Source of the DNA: Castellaniella sp. MT123
GTDB taxonomy: Bacteria; Pseudomonadota; Gammaproteobacteria; Burkholderiales; Burkholderiaceae_B
DNA: 64,000 nucleotides
Reading direction: 5' to 3'
Assembly: GCF_039614765.1 (NCBI RefSeq)
Contig: NZ_CP154879.1
Location: 558,001 to 622,000, forward strand
Part shown: piece by piece, positions 47,660-59,842 of the stretch
Position numbering within the stretch: the stretch's first letter is position 1
Layout of the letters: each line of letters begins with the position of its first letter
Made by a program: the position numbers and the translations under genes
The notes under the pieces: generated by a model
The model's database searches: none
The model's input: the letters and a program-made list of their open reading frames with translations, nothing else
Told to the model about the DNA's origin: nothing

Positions 47660-48688
47660 ATGGAAACCACTATGAAAGCCGCCGTCGTGCGTGAGTTCGG
47701 CAGGCCGCTGACGATTGAGGAGGTTGTCGTGCCCAGGCCGGGTCCTGGACAAATCCTGGTGCAAATCGAAGCTTCAGGGGTCTGTCACACGGATCTGCAT
47801 GCCGCTCACGGCGATTGGCCGGTCAAACCCAAGCCCCCCTTTATCCCGGGCCATGAAGGTGTGGGGTATGTAGTCGGCCTGGGCGCCGGTGTGCGCCATG
47901 TGAAGGAGGGGGACCGCGTCGGCGTCCCCTGGCTGTATTCGGCGTGTGGGCATTGTGAACACTGCCTGGGAGGCTGGGAGACCCTGTGCGAGACTCAGCA
48001 AAATACAGGGTATTCGGTCAATGGCGGTTTTGCCCGTTATACCGTCGCCGAGGCGGATTATGTCGGACGTCTGCCTGATAATGTTGGCTTCGTCGAGATT
48101 GCTCCAGTCCTGTGTGCCGGTGTCACCGTCTACAAGGGGCTAAAAATGACCGATACTAAGCCCGGCGACTGGGTGGTGGTTTCGGGGATCGGAGGCCTGG
48201 GGCACATGGCAGTTCAGTATGCCAGAGCGATGGGGCTGAATGTCGCGGCGGTGGATATCGACGACGGCAAGCTTGCGCTGGCGCAGCGCCTCGGGGCGGA
48301 GGTGCTGGTTAATGCGAGGAAGGTCGATCCCTCTGCCTATCTCAAGCGGGAAATCGGCGGCGCCCATGGTGTCCTGGTGACCGCTGTCTCTCCGAAGGCC
48401 TTCGAGCAGGCGCTGGGTATGACGCGGCGTGGCGGCACGATTGCCCTGAACGGTCTGCCACCGGGGGATTTCCCCTTGCCGATCTTCGATATGGTACTCA
48501 ATGGCATTACGGTGCGGGGCTCTATTGTGGGAACACGCCTCGATCTCCAGGAGGCGCTTGAGTTCGCTGGCGCTGGCAAGGTCGCCGCCACGGTCGCAAC
48601 CGAGACACTGGAGAATATCAATGGCGTTTTCGAGCGGATGCTCGCGGGTCGGATCGACGGACGCGTAGTGCTTGACATGACGGCGTGA
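47660..48688 (+). CDS. Zinc-dependent alcohol dehydrogenase (AdhP type)
   Basis: Interconverts primary alcohols such as ethanol and their aldehydes with NAD. 342 aa. Catalytic zinc ligands are in GVCHTDLH and GHEGVGYV; the structural zinc cysteines are in [15 protein letters not shown]; the NAD motif is [14 protein letters not shown] strong AAAGGAGGAG precedes the ATG at 47660. Together with ald it forms an alcohol-to-acid pathway under the sigma-54 promoter. Its base use looks a little less GC-biased than that of ald. Confidence 0.94.
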   Translation: METTMKAAVVREFGRPLTIEEVVVPRPGPGQILVQIEASGVCHTDLHAAHGDWPVKPKPPFIPGHEGVGYVVGLGAGVRHVKEGDRVGVPWLYSACGHCEHCLGGWETLCETQQNTGYSVNGGFARYTVAEADYVGRLPDNVGFVEIAPVLCAGVTVYKGLKMTDTKPGDWVVVSGIGGLGHMAVQYARAMGLNVAAVDIDDGKLALAQRLGAEVLVNARKVDPSAYLKREIGGAHGVLVTAVSPKAFEQALGMTRRGGTIALNGLPPGDFPLPIFDMVLNGITVRGSIVGTRLDLQEALEFAGAGKVAATVATETLENINGVFERMLAGRIDGRVVLDMTA

Positions 48689-48727
48689 CCTCCCGTCTGA
48701 CCGCAGAACGGCGCTCACCGCTGCGGT

Positions 48728-48768
48728 CTGGGCGCCATCTCCGATGATGTATCGGAGATGGCGCCCAG
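48728..48768. terminator. Long perfect hairpin between adh and dctA
   Basis: An 18-bp perfect stem, CTGGGCGCCATCTCCGAT with its exact reverse complement, and a 5-nt loop, between two convergent genes. There is no T-run, so termination may be imperfect; it probably insulates the two units in both directions. Confidence 0.65.
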
Positions 48769-48781
48769 CGTGGCGCAATGT

Positions 48782-50143
48782 TCAGGCCGCTGCGCGTGTG
48801 ACTTCAGTTTCAGGCGCAAGATGCAGCGGAGTGAGTGCATTGGCATCCGCTGTTGCCGTGCCGCCCGCCAGTGCCAGGTCCAGCTGGTGCTTGTCCAGTT
48901 CGCCCTCCCATCGGGCGACCACGACCGATGCTGTGGCGTTGCCCACCAGGTTGGTCAGTGCGCGGCATTCCGACATGAAGCGGTCCACACCCAGGATCAG
49001 CGCCATGCCGGCCACTGGCACCGAAGGCACGACCGACAGGGTGGCTGCCAGCGTGATGAAGCCGGCGCCAGTCACGCCGGCCGCGCCCTTGGAGCTGAGC
49101 ATGGCCACCAGCAGCAGCAGGATCTGGTCACCCAGGCTGAGTGGAATATCGCAGGCCTGGGCGATGAACAGGGCGGCCATGGTCATGTAGATGTTGGTGC
49201 CGTCCAGATTGAAGGAATACCCCGTGGGGATCACCAGACCGACCACGGATTTCGAACAGCCGGCGCGTTCCATTTTCTGCATCAACGTGGGCAGCGCGGC
49301 TTCCGAGGAGCTCGTGCCCAGGACCAGCAGCAGTTCCTCGCGGATGTAGCGCACCAGCTTGAGGATGGAAAATCCGTTGTAGCGGGCCACTGCGCCCAGC
49401 ACCACGACGACGAACAGCACCGCGGTGGCGTAGAAGGTGCCGACCAGCATGGCCAGGTTCAGGACGGACTCGATGCCATACTTGCCGATGGTGAACGCCA
49501 TGGCACCGAAGGCGCCGATGGGTGCCGCCTTCATCAGGATCTCGACGACCTTGAAGACCGGGCTGGCCAGCGCGGTGAGCAGGTCAAGCACGGGACGCGC
49601 GCGTTCGCCGATGATGGCCAGTGCGATGCCGAACAGGATTGCCACGAACAGGACTTGCAGAATGTCGCCGCTGACGAAAGGGCTGAATATCGTGGTGGGG
49701 ATGATGTTCATCAGAAAGCCCGAGATCGTGGACGCATGGGCCTTGGAGACGTAGGTCGCCACGGTGCCCTTGTCCAGCGTCGCCGGGTCGATGTGCATGC
49801 CCGCGCCAGGTTGGATCAGGTGGCTGACGAGCATGCCGATGATCAGCGCCAGCGTCGAGAACGTCATGAAGTACAGCATGGCCTTGCCGGTGACGCGTCC
49901 GACCTTTTTCAGATCGCTCATGGCGGCAATGCCGGTGGTGACAGTCAAAAAGATGACTGGCGCAATGATCATCTTGACCAGCTTGATGAAGCCGTCGCCC
50001 AGCGGCTTCATCGATTCGCCCAGGGACGGCGCGTAGTGGCCGAGCAGAATCCCCACCACGATGGCGAAGATGACCTGCACATACAGGATCTGATGGAAGC
50101 GCTGCTTCTTTGCGGGCGGCGTGCCGCTTTGGATGTCGAACAT
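48782..50143 (-). CDS. dctA: C4-dicarboxylate:proton symporter DctA
   Basis: Inner-membrane carrier of the DAACS family importing succinate, fumarate and malate with protons. 453 aa. About eight transmembrane helices; the Ser-rich signature TSSSEAALP and the NLDGTNIYM motif form the substrate site. The ATG at 50143 follows a spacer with a -24/-12 promoter and DctD-like sites, and dctB-dctD lie divergently. This is the classical dct module. Confidence 0.96.
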   Translation of the reverse strand: MFDIQSGTPPAKKQRFHQILYVQVIFAIVVGILLGHYAPSLGESMKPLGDGFIKLVKMIIAPVIFLTVTTGIAAMSDLKKVGRVTGKAMLYFMTFSTLALIIGMLVSHLIQPGAGMHIDPATLDKGTVATYVSKAHASTISGFLMNIIPTTIFSPFVSGDILQVLFVAILFGIALAIIGERARPVLDLLTALASPVFKVVEILMKAAPIGAFGAMAFTIGKYGIESVLNLAMLVGTFYATAVLFVVVVLGAVARYNGFSILKLVRYIREELLLVLGTSSSEAALPTLMQKMERAGCSKSVVGLVIPTGYSFNLDGTNIYMTMAALFIAQACDIPLSLGDQILLLLVAMLSSKGAAGVTGAGFITLAATLSVVPSVPVAGMALILGVDRFMSECRALTNLVGNATASVVVARWEGELDKHQLDLALAGGTATADANALTPLHLAPETEVTRAAA

Positions 50144-50253
50144 GGTCTGCGTCTCCAGACGGGTGGCCGGATGCGGTGCGATGATGGCACCGGAAACAGC
50201 CTTATTGTGAAAGAAGAGGGGTCTCCTGCCGGAGACCTTCCCTGTTCCTCCAA

Positions 50254-50268
50254 GCAAACCGCGTGCCA
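50254..50268 (-). promoter_or_regulatory. Sigma-54 (-24/-12) promoter of dctA
   Basis: On the minus strand the sequence is TGGCACGCGGTTTGC, a full match to TGGCAC-N5-TTGC. It lies about 111 nt upstream of the dctA start. A 7-bp hairpin (GGTCTCC / GGAGACC, 50220-50237) would form in the leader. Confidence 0.88.
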
Positions 50269-50295
50269 GTTTTTCAGCTTTCCCTGTCTGAAATG

Positions 50296-50308
50296 TATCG
50301 CTTTGATT
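50296..50308 (-). promoter_or_regulatory. IHF-like site in the dctA promoter
   Basis: AATCAAAGCGATA on the minus strand matches WATCAANNNNTTR except for one base. It lies between the -24/-12 promoter and the putative activator sites, where IHF bending usually acts. Confidence 0.4.
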
Positions 50309-50363
50309 GGACAGGTGTTTTCCCAATTTTCCAATGTCTGGATTCATGCTCGGCTGGACATGG

Positions 50364-50413
50364 TGTGCGGATTTCCGCTCATCAAAAAGGTAAAATGTCC
50401 GGAAATTCACCCA
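50364..50413. promoter_or_regulatory. Tandem DctD-like upstream activator sites
   Basis: Site 1 (50364-50381) is the near-perfect dyad TGTGCGGATTTCCGCTCA. Site 2 (50396-50413) begins TGTCCGGAAATT, a 7/8 match to the same left arm with a weaker right arm. Start-to-start distance is 32 bp, about three turns. Tandem dyads of this kind bind DctD upstream of dctA in rhizobia. Confidence 0.65.
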
Positions 50414-50417
50414 GGCG

Positions 50418-52304
50418 ATGATGTCCGATCCCTCTTCGAATCCTCCGCTGGCCTCCCCTGAATCCCGGTTGGCGACGCTGTCTCCCGGTTGGCGGGTCTG
50501 GCTGGCATGCGCGCTGGCGCTGGTGGTCGTGCTGGCACTGCTGTGGGGGGCTGGCCTGTGGGCCCGGGATCGGGCCATGCGCGACCTGAGGTCGCAGGCC
50601 CAGGCATCCGCGCAACTGAGCCTGACCGCACTGGATCACAAGCTCGACAAGTTTCGCGCGATCCCCCGGATCCTGGCGCAGGATACGGCCCTGATCGATA
50701 TCCTGCAGGCACCGTCGCCGGCCGGGCAGGATCGTCTGAACCGACGCCTGGAGGCCCTGGCCCAAAGCCTGGGGGCTGCCATCCTCTACGTGATGCGGGC
50801 CGATGGCGGCGATACCTTGGCGGCCAGCAACTGGCAAGAGCCGGATTCCTTCGTGGGTCATGACTATCGGTTCCGCCCCTACTACCGGGATGCCATCACG
50901 TTCGGGCAGGCGTCCCATTTCGCGCTTGGCACTATCAGCCGCGAGCCGGGCCTGTACCTGGCCCGACGGGTAGACGGGCCAGGTGGCCCCCTGGGGGTCG
51001 TGGTGCTCAAGATCGGTTTCCAGGATCTGGAATCCGTCTGGACGCGCAGTGGCATGCCCCAGTTCGTGACCGATGCACAGCGAGTCGTGCTGCTGGGCTA
51101 CCCGGCGGACTGGCACTATCACGTCATCCGTCCATTACCGTCGGCGCATGCCGCACGGGTACGTGAAAGCCTCCAGTTTGGCGCGGCGCCTCTGGATCCC
51201 TTGCCGATCGATCCACCGCTCGACGACGATGCGTCGCATCCGGTTGCGCTGGTCCGCCTGACGCAGGCGCAGGCGGGGTTGCGGGCGGGAGCCCTGCTGC
51301 TGCATGTCGAACAGCCTGTCCCTGGAATGCCAGGCTGGCACCTGCATCTGTTGCGGCCCGTCTCCAGCGCGCTGGATGCCGCGGCGCTGACCGCCCGGGT
51401 CATTGTGCTGCTGGTCGTACTGCTGTCGTCGTTGGCCGGCTGGGGGTTGGCGCGGCGCCATCGACGCGCCGCGCGGCTGCTGGCCGCCCGCCAGGCGTTG
51501 GAATCCGAAGTGCGGCTGCGCACGCGTGAGCTGTGGGATGCCAATGCCAGGCTGCAGGCGGAAATGGACGACCATCGTCGCACCGAGGCCCGACTGCATG
51601 AGATGCAGGATGAGCTCGTTCAGGCCAACCGTCTGTCGCTGCTGGGGCAGGTGGCGGCGGGCGTGGCGCACGAGATCAATCAGCCCGTGGGCGCCATCCG
51701 CACTTACGCCGACAATACCGGCGAGTTCCTGCGGCGCGGCCAGCTGGATCGCGTGCGCGACAATCTGGCGGCGATTGCCCGGCTGACCGAGCGCATCGGT
51801 GGCATTACCCAGGAATTGCGCGCCTTCTCCCGCAAACGAGCGGCCCGTATCGAAGCCATTGATCTGGATGCCGCGCTGGCAGGAGCATTGTTGCTGATCG
51901 GTCCGCGCCTGGACCGTCTGGGGGTCGATCTGCGGGACCTGCGTGAGCGGCCGTCCCCCCGGGTCCGGGCTGACAGCATGCGTCTGGAGCAGGTATTCGT
52001 CAATCTGCTCTACAACGCGCTAGAGGCGCTGGAAGACTGCCAGCAGCCGCAAATCGTCCTGTCGGTGAACGCCGTGGACGGTCAGGTCAGCGTGCGGATC
52101 GCTGACAATGGCCGGGGCATCGACCTCACGACGCGCGAGCGTCTGTTCACGCCTTTCTATACGACGCGGGCGCAGGGAGTGGGCCTGGGGCTGGTCATTT
52201 CACGGGATATCGTCACCGAGTTCGGTGGCACGCTGCAGGCGCTGGAAACGGACCAGGGAGCGATTTTCGAGGTATTGCTGATGTGCGAGGAGAGCCAGAC
52301 GTGA
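50418..52304 (+). CDS. dctB: C4-dicarboxylate sensor histidine kinase DctB
   Basis: Membrane kinase sensing periplasmic C4-dicarboxylates. 628 aa. A first membrane helix lies at about 26-48 ([20 protein letters not shown]), then a periplasmic double-PAS sensor (including [16 protein letters not shown]), a second helix at about 325-345, a coiled coil, and the kinase. The phospho-acceptor is His418 in [19 protein letters not shown] and G boxes are in [10 protein letters not shown] and DNGRGI. GTGA overlap with dctD. Confidence 0.95.
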   Translation: MMSDPSSNPPLASPESRLATLSPGWRVWLACALALVVVLALLWGAGLWARDRAMRDLRSQAQASAQLSLTALDHKLDKFRAIPRILAQDTALIDILQAPSPAGQDRLNRRLEALAQSLGAAILYVMRADGGDTLAASNWQEPDSFVGHDYRFRPYYRDAITFGQASHFALGTISREPGLYLARRVDGPGGPLGVVVLKIGFQDLESVWTRSGMPQFVTDAQRVVLLGYPADWHYHVIRPLPSAHAARVRESLQFGAAPLDPLPIDPPLDDDASHPVALVRLTQAQAGLRAGALLLHVEQPVPGMPGWHLHLLRPVSSALDAAALTARVIVLLVVLLSSLAGWGLARRHRRAARLLAARQALESEVRLRTRELWDANARLQAEMDDHRRTEARLHEMQDELVQANRLSLLGQVAAGVAHEINQPVGAIRTYADNTGEFLRRGQLDRVRDNLAAIARLTERIGGITQELRAFSRKRAARIEAIDLDAALAGALLLIGPRLDRLGVDLRDLRERPSPRVRADSMRLEQVFVNLLYNALEALEDCQQPQIVLSVNAVDGQVSVRIADNGRGIDLTTRERLFTPFYTTRAQGVGLGLVISRDIVTEFGGTLQALETDQGAIFEVLLMCEESQT

Positions 52305-53698
52305 GCTCGGTCGATGTGGTGTTCGTCGATGACGATGAGGATGTGCGGGATGCCAATACGCAGGCGCTGGATCTGCAGGGAGTCGTGGTGCATCCCTGCG
52401 CGGGCGCGCGCGAGGCGTTGGATTACCTGACGCCGGATTTTCCCGGCGTGCTGGTGACCGATGTGCGCATGGCCGATATGGATGGCCTCACCCTGTTTCG
52501 CCATGTGCGGCGTCTGGATGCCGACATTCCCGTCATCCTCATTACCGGGCATGGCGACATCGAGATGGCGGTTGGCGCCATGCGCGAAGGCGCTTACGAT
52601 TTTCTGTCCAAGCCCTACGCCCCCGAGAGGCTGCTGGCCGCCATCCGCCATGGCGCCGCGCAGCGTCACCTGGTGCTGGAGAATCGGCGGCTTCGGGCAC
52701 AGGCCGCTCAGGTGCCGGATGCGGCGTCGATGCTGATCGGCAATGCCCCGGCGATCGTGCGTATTCGGGAACTGCTGCGCCATGTGGCCGATGCCGACGT
52801 CGACGTGCTGGTCCATGGGGAAACCGGTAGCGGCAAGGAAGTCGTCGCCCAGGTCCTGCACCGGCTCAGCCGCCGGCGTGATGGGCCATTCGTGGCCATC
52901 AATTGCGGGGCCTTGCCGGAATCGGTGATCGAGAGCGAATTGTTCGGTCATGAAGCCGGCGCGTTCACGGGTGCCCAGAAGCGGCGGGTAGGCCGCATCG
53001 AGCACGCCGATGGCGGCACCCTGTTTCTCGACGAGATCGAGAGCATGTCGGCAGCCATGCAGGTGCGCATGCTGCGGGTGCTGGAAACCCGGCAGGTCAT
53101 GCCCCTGGGAACCAATGAGCACCGGGCCGTCGATGTGCGCGTCGTCGCGGCTACCAAGACCGATCTGGGGGCGCCCGAGATCCGATCCCGCTTTCGCGAG
53201 GATCTGTACTACCGGCTCAATGTCGTGACCGTGGAGATCCCGCCGTTGCGGGCGCGCCGGGAAGACATTCCGGTGCTGTTCACGCATTTCGCCGCCCGGG
53301 CCGCGCAACGCTTCAACTGTCCCGTACCGCCGGTCGATCCGGTATTCTGGCGGCATCTGATGCGGCATGATTGGCCCGGCAACGTGCGCGAACTGGCTCA
53401 TGCGGCCGATCGTTATGTGCTGGGGGTGCACCGGATTGCCGACGAGGGCGGCTCCCAGGCGGATGAGCCGGCTGGCAGCCTGCCCGAGCGTGTCGACCAC
53501 TACGAAGCCGAACTGATCCGCGAGGCGCTGGCCGCGCATGGCGGCGAGATCAAGGCCACGCTGGCGGCGCTGGGCTTGCCGCGCAAGACCCTGTACGACA
53601 AGCTGCGACGGTATGGTATCGACCGGCAGGCCTTTGCGCGGCCGGGCTTGCCGGATGATGCGGGCGTTGGGGATCAACCGGACGAAGCCGGGGCCTGA
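52301..53698 (+). CDS. dctD: C4-dicarboxylate sigma-54 response regulator DctD
   Basis: Response regulator that activates dctA. About 465 aa from the GTG at 52301. The receiver domain has acidic residues D10/D11 and phospho-acceptor D54 ([12 protein letters not shown]). The AAA+ domain has GETGSGKE near residue 172 and GAFTGA near 221. The Fis-type helix-turn-helix is at the end ([25 protein letters not shown]). The last 25 nt overlap the end of the convergent araC-type gene. Confidence 0.95.
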   Translation: MSSVDVVFVDDDEDVRDANTQALDLQGVVVHPCAGAREALDYLTPDFPGVLVTDVRMADMDGLTLFRHVRRLDADIPVILITGHGDIEMAVGAMREGAYDFLSKPYAPERLLAAIRHGAAQRHLVLENRRLRAQAAQVPDAASMLIGNAPAIVRIRELLRHVADADVDVLVHGETGSGKEVVAQVLHRLSRRRDGPFVAINCGALPESVIESELFGHEAGAFTGAQKRRVGRIEHADGGTLFLDEIESMSAAMQVRMLRVLETRQVMPLGTNEHRAVDVRVVAATKTDLGAPEIRSRFREDLYYRLNVVTVEIPPLRARREDIPVLFTHFAARAAQRFNCPVPPVDPVFWRHLMRHDWPGNVRELAHAADRYVLGVHRIADEGGSQADEPAGSLPERVDHYEAELIREALAAHGGEIKATLAALGLPRKTLYDKLRRYGIDRQAFARPGLPDDAGVGDQPDEAGA

Positions 53699-54597
53699 GC
53701 GGGCTGAGCCGATGCGTCCGCCCGCCCCTGGAGACGCTGGCGGAAGTCGCGCGGGGACGCGCCGGCGACCTTGCGAAAGAACCGCGTGAAGTGCGCCGGC
53801 TCGGAAAAACCCAGCATGTCGGAGATCTCGCCGATGGTCATCGTGGTGTAGACCAGGCTGCGGCTGGCTTCCAGCGCTAGGCGTTCATGAATCAGCTGCA
53901 GGGGGGTTTTGCCCGCGTGGGTGCGTGTCAGGAGGTTCAGGTGGGTAGTGCTCAGCCCCAGTTGCCCCGCGTACCACGCGACCCCGTGGTGCCGGCCATG
54001 TGCCTGCTCCACGAGCTCGCCGAACCGGGTGTAGTGATTCAGCCCCCGGGATGCGGGGCGGCGTGTGCCGCCATCCGGCGAGCTGCTGCGCAAGCGGGCA
54101 TAGAGCAGGGTCAGCCAGGCTTCGATCCGGGCCTCGCGGAATGGCTGATCGCCCGCGTGCTGGAGATTGAGCTGGGCGCAGGCCTCATGCAGGTCGGATC
54201 CCCCGTCCGCCGCTGTGAGCCGGTGCAGCACCGGGCGGCCGGGTGGGGTGGCCAGTGATCCGAGTTGCTGGGCCAGCCGCATCAGCAGGGCGTTGGTGAT
54301 CGTGATGACATAGCCGGTGCAATCCGTGTCGAATTCGAAGCCGTGGATGAACGTCTGGGGCACCTCGACGGCGGTGGGCCCCTGGATGGTGTGGCGCGCC
54401 TCGTCCAGGCTCACGGTGGCCTGTCCCTGATGCAGGTACAGGATCTGGTAGAGACCCGCATGGCGATGCGGGCGGATGTGCCAATGATGCAAGCGGCTGC
54501 GGGAAGCGATGGTTTCGCAATGCAGCATTTCCGCCAGCGGCCAGTCGGCCTGCTCGCCATAGAGCTGAAAGAGTGGGGCACGCTGAAAATGGTTCAT
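53674..54597 (-). CDS. AraC-family regulator next to pobA (PobR-like)
   Basis: 307 aa. The N-terminal cupin-type effector domain has [19 protein letters not shown]; the C-terminal AraC/XylS domain has two helix-turn-helix units ([47 protein letters not shown]). Divergent from pobA, so it very likely controls pobA in response to 4-hydroxybenzoate, as AraC-type PobR/PobC proteins do. It is paralogous to the second regulator at 55880-56929. ATG 54597 is used; an upstream start at 54663 would run through the promoter region. Confidence 0.88.
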   Translation of the reverse strand: MNHFQRAPLFQLYGEQADWPLAEMLHCETIASRSRLHHWHIRPHRHAGLYQILYLHQGQATVSLDEARHTIQGPTAVEVPQTFIHGFEFDTDCTGYVITITNALLMRLAQQLGSLATPPGRPVLHRLTAADGGSDLHEACAQLNLQHAGDQPFREARIEAWLTLLYARLRSSSPDGGTRRPASRGLNHYTRFGELVEQAHGRHHGVAWYAGQLGLSTTHLNLLTRTHAGKTPLQLIHERLALEASRSLVYTTMTIGEISDMLGFSEPAHFTRFFRKVAGASPRDFRQRLQGRADASAQPAQAPASSG

Positions 54598-54605
54598 ATC
54601 GGTAA

Positions 54606-56929
<2,324 letters not shown>

Positions 56930-56949
56930 GACCGTCTCCTGATGACATG

Positions 56950-57001
56950 AATCCATTAAATGTACATTTTTAAAGTATAAAAATCCATTCCTGGGATGCG
57001 C
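56950..57001. promoter_or_regulatory. Candidate AraC-type operators of ligAB
   Basis: AATCCATT occurs twice in direct orientation at 56950-56957 and 56982-56989, 32 bp apart (three turns), as AraC-type sites often do. The second copy extends to TCCATTCC and begins 95 nt before the ligA ATG, matching the pobA spacing. Confidence 0.55.
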
Positions 57002-57078
57002 CGGCTGATTCATGATGGGCCTGTCTGATTTCCCTCGGCCGATAACATCCGGTCGGGCTACTTTCAAGGAGACAAGTC

Positions 57079-57438
57079 ATGACAGCCACTACACGACAGC
57101 GCCGGCGCAAGATCCCCGGCACGGTGATTTTCGATGGTGACCTGGCCCGCATCGGGTATGCGCTGAACCGTATGTGTTTCAGCTTCAATGCGGCGGAATG
57201 CCGGGCCGCGTTCCTGAGCGACGAAGAAGCCTACATGAACCGCTACGGCCTGTCCGAAGCGCAGAAGGAAGCCGTGCGCAGCCGGGAAGTTCTGCGCATG
57301 ATCGCGGCCGGCGGCCACCCCTATTACCTGGCCAAGCTGGCCGGGATTTTCGGCCTGGACATGCAGGACATCGGCGCCCAGCAGACGGGATTGAGTAAAG
57401 AGGCCTTCCGGGCCAAACTGGCTTCGGCAGGAGCATGA
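57079..57438 (+). CDS. ligA: Protocatechuate 4,5-dioxygenase, alpha subunit
   Basis: Small subunit of the extradiol dioxygenase that opens protocatechuate between C4 and C5. 119 aa, helical. Family features include NRMCFSFN, AFLSDEEAYMNRYGLSEAQKEAV and AAGGHPYYLAKLAGIFGLDMQDIGAQQTG; this subunit closes the active-site cleft of LigB. AAGGAG lies before the ATG. Overlaps ligB by ATGA. Confidence 0.95.
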   Translation: MTATTRQRRRKIPGTVIFDGDLARIGYALNRMCFSFNAAECRAAFLSDEEAYMNRYGLSEAQKEAVRSREVLRMIAAGGHPYYLAKLAGIFGLDMQDIGAQQTGLSKEAFRAKLASAGA

Positions 57439-58292
57439 TCATGGCACACATCATCGGCAGTATCAGCACGTCTCACGTCCCCGCCATTGGCGGCGCCCTG
57501 GCCCGCCAGAAACAGGAAGACCCATACTGGAAACCGTTTTTCGACGGGTACGACAAGGCCCGCGAATGGCTGGCTCAAACACGCCCCGACGTCGTGGTCA
57601 TAGTGCACAACGACCACGGCCTGAATTTCTTTCTCGACAAGATGCCGACCTTTTCGGTGGGGGCGGCCGACGTCTACCAGACCGCCGACGAGGGCTGGGG
57701 CATTCCCGCCCTGGTGCAACCGAAGGGATGCGTGGACCTCTCCTGGCAGATCGTCGAAACGCTGGTCGAGGACGATTTCGACATCACCACCTGCCAGGAA
57801 GCGCTGATCGACCATGCGGTATCGCTGCCGCTGGCGTTGCTGTGGCCCGAAGGCCAGGCAGCGGGCGCCTGGCCGGTGGAGATCGTGCCGGTCTGCATCA
57901 ATACGGTGCTGGCACCCTATCCGTCGGCGGCGCGTTGCTATCGGCTGGGCCAGTCGTTGCGCCGTGCGATCGAGTCCTGGGATGACGACCGGCGGGTGCT
58001 GGTGATTGCCAGCGGTGGCCTGTCGCATCAGCTGGATGGCGAACGGGCCGGGTTCATCAACAGGTCCTTCGATCAGCAGTTCATGGACAGCCTGGTGGAC
58101 GATCCCACCTGGATCACCCAATACACCAACGACGAACTGGTCGAGCTGACCGGCACGCAGGGGATCGAGCTGCTCATGTGGGTCGCGGCGCGGGGCGTGC
58201 TGGACGATACGCCGGTGCGCAAGCTGCATTCGCACTACCACGTGCCGATTTCCAACACGGCCACGGGGTTGGTGGTGCTCGAGCAGGCCTGA
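57435..58292 (+). CDS. ligB: Protocatechuate 4,5-dioxygenase, beta subunit
   Basis: Catalytic Fe(II) subunit forming 4-carboxy-2-hydroxymuconate 6-semialdehyde. 285 aa (283 from the second Met at 57441). Iron-ligand histidines are in STSHVPAIG and VHNDHG, and the catalytic His in ASGGLSHQLDG. ADEGWGIPAL and YTNDELVELTGTQGIELLMW are typical of the LigB family. No ligC, ligI, ligJ or ligK follows, so the downstream enzymes must be elsewhere. Confidence 0.95.
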   Translation: MIMAHIIGSISTSHVPAIGGALARQKQEDPYWKPFFDGYDKAREWLAQTRPDVVVIVHNDHGLNFFLDKMPTFSVGAADVYQTADEGWGIPALVQPKGCVDLSWQIVETLVEDDFDITTCQEALIDHAVSLPLALLWPEGQAAGAWPVEIVPVCINTVLAPYPSAARCYRLGQSLRRAIESWDDDRRVLVIASGGLSHQLDGERAGFINRSFDQQFMDSLVDDPTWITQYTNDELVELTGTQGIELLMWVAARGVLDDTPVRKLHSHYHVPISNTATGLVVLEQA

Positions 58293-58308
58293 TCCGGCGC
58301 GTCCTCCA

Positions 58309-59028
58309 TCAGTCCGCCAGGGCCCAGCGCGAAAGCCAGCCCGAGATGGCGGACAAGCAGGCCGCTGGCGCCTCGAACGGTGCCATGTGGCCTGCGCCCG
58401 TCACAGCTTCCAGCGTTGCGTCGGATATCAGGTCCGCCATGTCGGCGTGCCTGGCGATCGGACTCCATCGGTCCTCCGTGCCGCTCATGAGCAGTACGGG
58501 ACAGTCGATTCGGCTCAGCAGTTCCGTGGCGTCGGGCCGGTCGATCAGGGCCCCCATCTGACTGGCGAAAGAATCCGGTGTCGAGCGCAGGATCATCGTG
58601 CGCATCCTGTGCATCAGCGCCTCGTCGTCCCGAGTTTCGGGTGCGATCATGCCGGCGAGCCAGTCGGCTGCAATCGCCTCGATGCCGCAGGCCCGTGCAG
58701 CGCGCACCAGGGCGAGTCGCTTTTCGGCCTCTCCGTTGCCCAGCCCCTGGTAGCCGGTGTTCATGAGCACCAGGGCCTGACAGCGCTTCGGCGCCTGACG
58801 GGCCATTTCCAGTGCGATGCGCCCACCCATCGAATGCCCTGCCACGATTAGCGGACCGGTCGTCCGAGCCAACACATCGCGTGCCGCATCGGGCAGCGAG
58901 GTGATGCTGCTCAGGTCTGCCGCCAGGACATGGCCCAGGCGCGAAAGAGGGCCGATGAAATCGGACCAGGTATCCGCGTCGCATAGCAGGCCGTGCAGCA
59001 GGACGAAGGTGGGGCGAATGTCGTTCAT
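58309..59028 (-). CDS. Alpha/beta-fold hydrolase
   Basis: 239 aa serine hydrolase of unknown substrate. The nucleophile elbow is AGHSMGG, the acid is in SGTEDRWSP and the base His in GAGHMAPFEAP; the oxyanion region is VLLHGLLCDADTW. No signal peptide, so cytosolic. Divergent from the MarR gene and next to vanAB and ligAB, it may release an aromatic acid from an ester or act on a ring-cleavage product; that is inference. Its stop lies 16 nt after ligB (convergent). Confidence 0.85.
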   Translation of the reverse strand: MNDIRPTFVLLHGLLCDADTWSDFIGPLSRLGHVLAADLSSITSLPDAARDVLARTTGPLIVAGHSMGGRIALEMARQAPKRCQALVLMNTGYQGLGNGEAEKRLALVRAARACGIEAIAADWLAGMIAPETRDDEALMHRMRTMILRSTPDSFASQMGALIDRPDATELLSRIDCPVLLMSGTEDRWSPIARHADMADLISDATLEAVTGAGHMAPFEAPAACLSAISGWLSRWALAD

Positions 59029-59201
59029 AGGTATTCCGGATTGATTGGGAGCAAAAAAACAGGGAAGGGAAAGCCGGGCTCCCAGTGGGCCTGCTGGCAT
59101 CCCGCTCGCGGACTGGACGATAATCGAAACTGGACGCAGGGGCGGTGTCCATTGCTGCTTTCCCTGGCCGCTTGCCCGGCGGCATCCGGCGAGAAACCCA
59201 C

Positions 59202-59717
59202 ATGTCCGATTCGATCCTGTACGAACCGCTGTATACCCAGCCTGGCCACCTGCTGCGGCGCGCCCAGCAGATTTCGGCGTCGATCTTCCATGACGAGATC
59301 GGTGCCCTCGTCACGCCCATGCAGTATGCGGTGTTGTGCGTGCTGCTGGACCATCCGGGGGTTGACCAAGTGTCCTTGGCGGGCCTGGCGGCGATCGACA
59401 CGTCCACGGCGGCCAGCGTGGCGACCCGGCTCGAGGAAAAGGGCCTGCTGTCGCGTCAGGTCGATCCCGCCAATCGCCGCCAGCGTATCGTGATGCTCAC
59501 CGATCAGGGCAGGGATCTGCTGCTTCTGGTCAACGATGCCATTGGTCGCTTGCACCGACGCATCTTCGAGAAATTCTCGCCCCAGGAGGAAACCCAGTTC
59601 ATGGCGCTGCTGCGAAAGCTCGTGGACGTGAACAATCATCAAAGTCGGGCGCCGTTGACAGCGGCACGGTCTGCGCACGAGGGGGTGGGTGAAAACCTTG
59701 TAGTTGACAAGGTCTAG
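59202..59717 (+). CDS. MarR-family transcriptional regulator
   Basis: 171 aa winged-helix regulator. The MarR domain is at residues about 25-145: LVTPMQYAVLCVLLDHPGVDQVSLAGLAAIDTS (helices 2-4) and LEEKGLLSRQVDPANRRQRIVMLTDQG (wing). Placed between the divergent hydrolase and vanA, it likely represses one or both and responds to an aromatic ligand. ATG 59202 is used. A palindrome overlaps its 3' end. Confidence 0.9.
   Translation: MSDSILYEPLYTQPGHLLRRAQQISASIFHDEIGALVTPMQYAVLCVLLDHPGVDQVSLAGLAAIDTSTAASVATRLEEKGLLSRQVDPANRRQRIVMLTDQGRDLLLLVNDAIGRLHRRIFEKFSPQEETQFMALLRKLVDVNNHQSRAPLTAARSAHEGVGENLVVDKV
59695..59713. promoter_or_regulatory. Palindrome at the end of the MarR gene
   Basis: ACCTTGTAGTTGACAAGGT has perfect 7-bp arms and a 5-nt centre, overlapping the last codons of the MarR gene and containing a TTGACA. 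It could be an operator for vanA or a weak hairpin. Confidence 0.45.
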
Positions 59718-59770
59718 GGGTAAGCACCGATGTTGCATCGACGTCTCGAGAAATAGCATATGTCTAAACG

Positions 59771-59784
59771 TTCAGTGTACTGAA
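59771..59784. promoter_or_regulatory. Palindromic candidate operator upstream of vanA
   Basis: TTCAGTGTACTGAA has perfect 6-bp arms and a 2-nt centre, about 60 nt before the vanA ATG and in an AT-rich stretch. The size and symmetry suit a MarR dimer. Confidence 0.5.
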
Positions 59785-59842
59785 TATTCTTTAATCAAAC
59801 ATCGATCCGTTCTTCTGCGGATCGCTTCGCAGGAGATGGCGC

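Noticed and set aside
48758-50461. Plus-strand open frame of 567 codons
   Set aside because: Antisense to dctA and crosses its sigma-54 promoter; His/Gln/Asp-rich composition typical of antisense to membrane protein genes.
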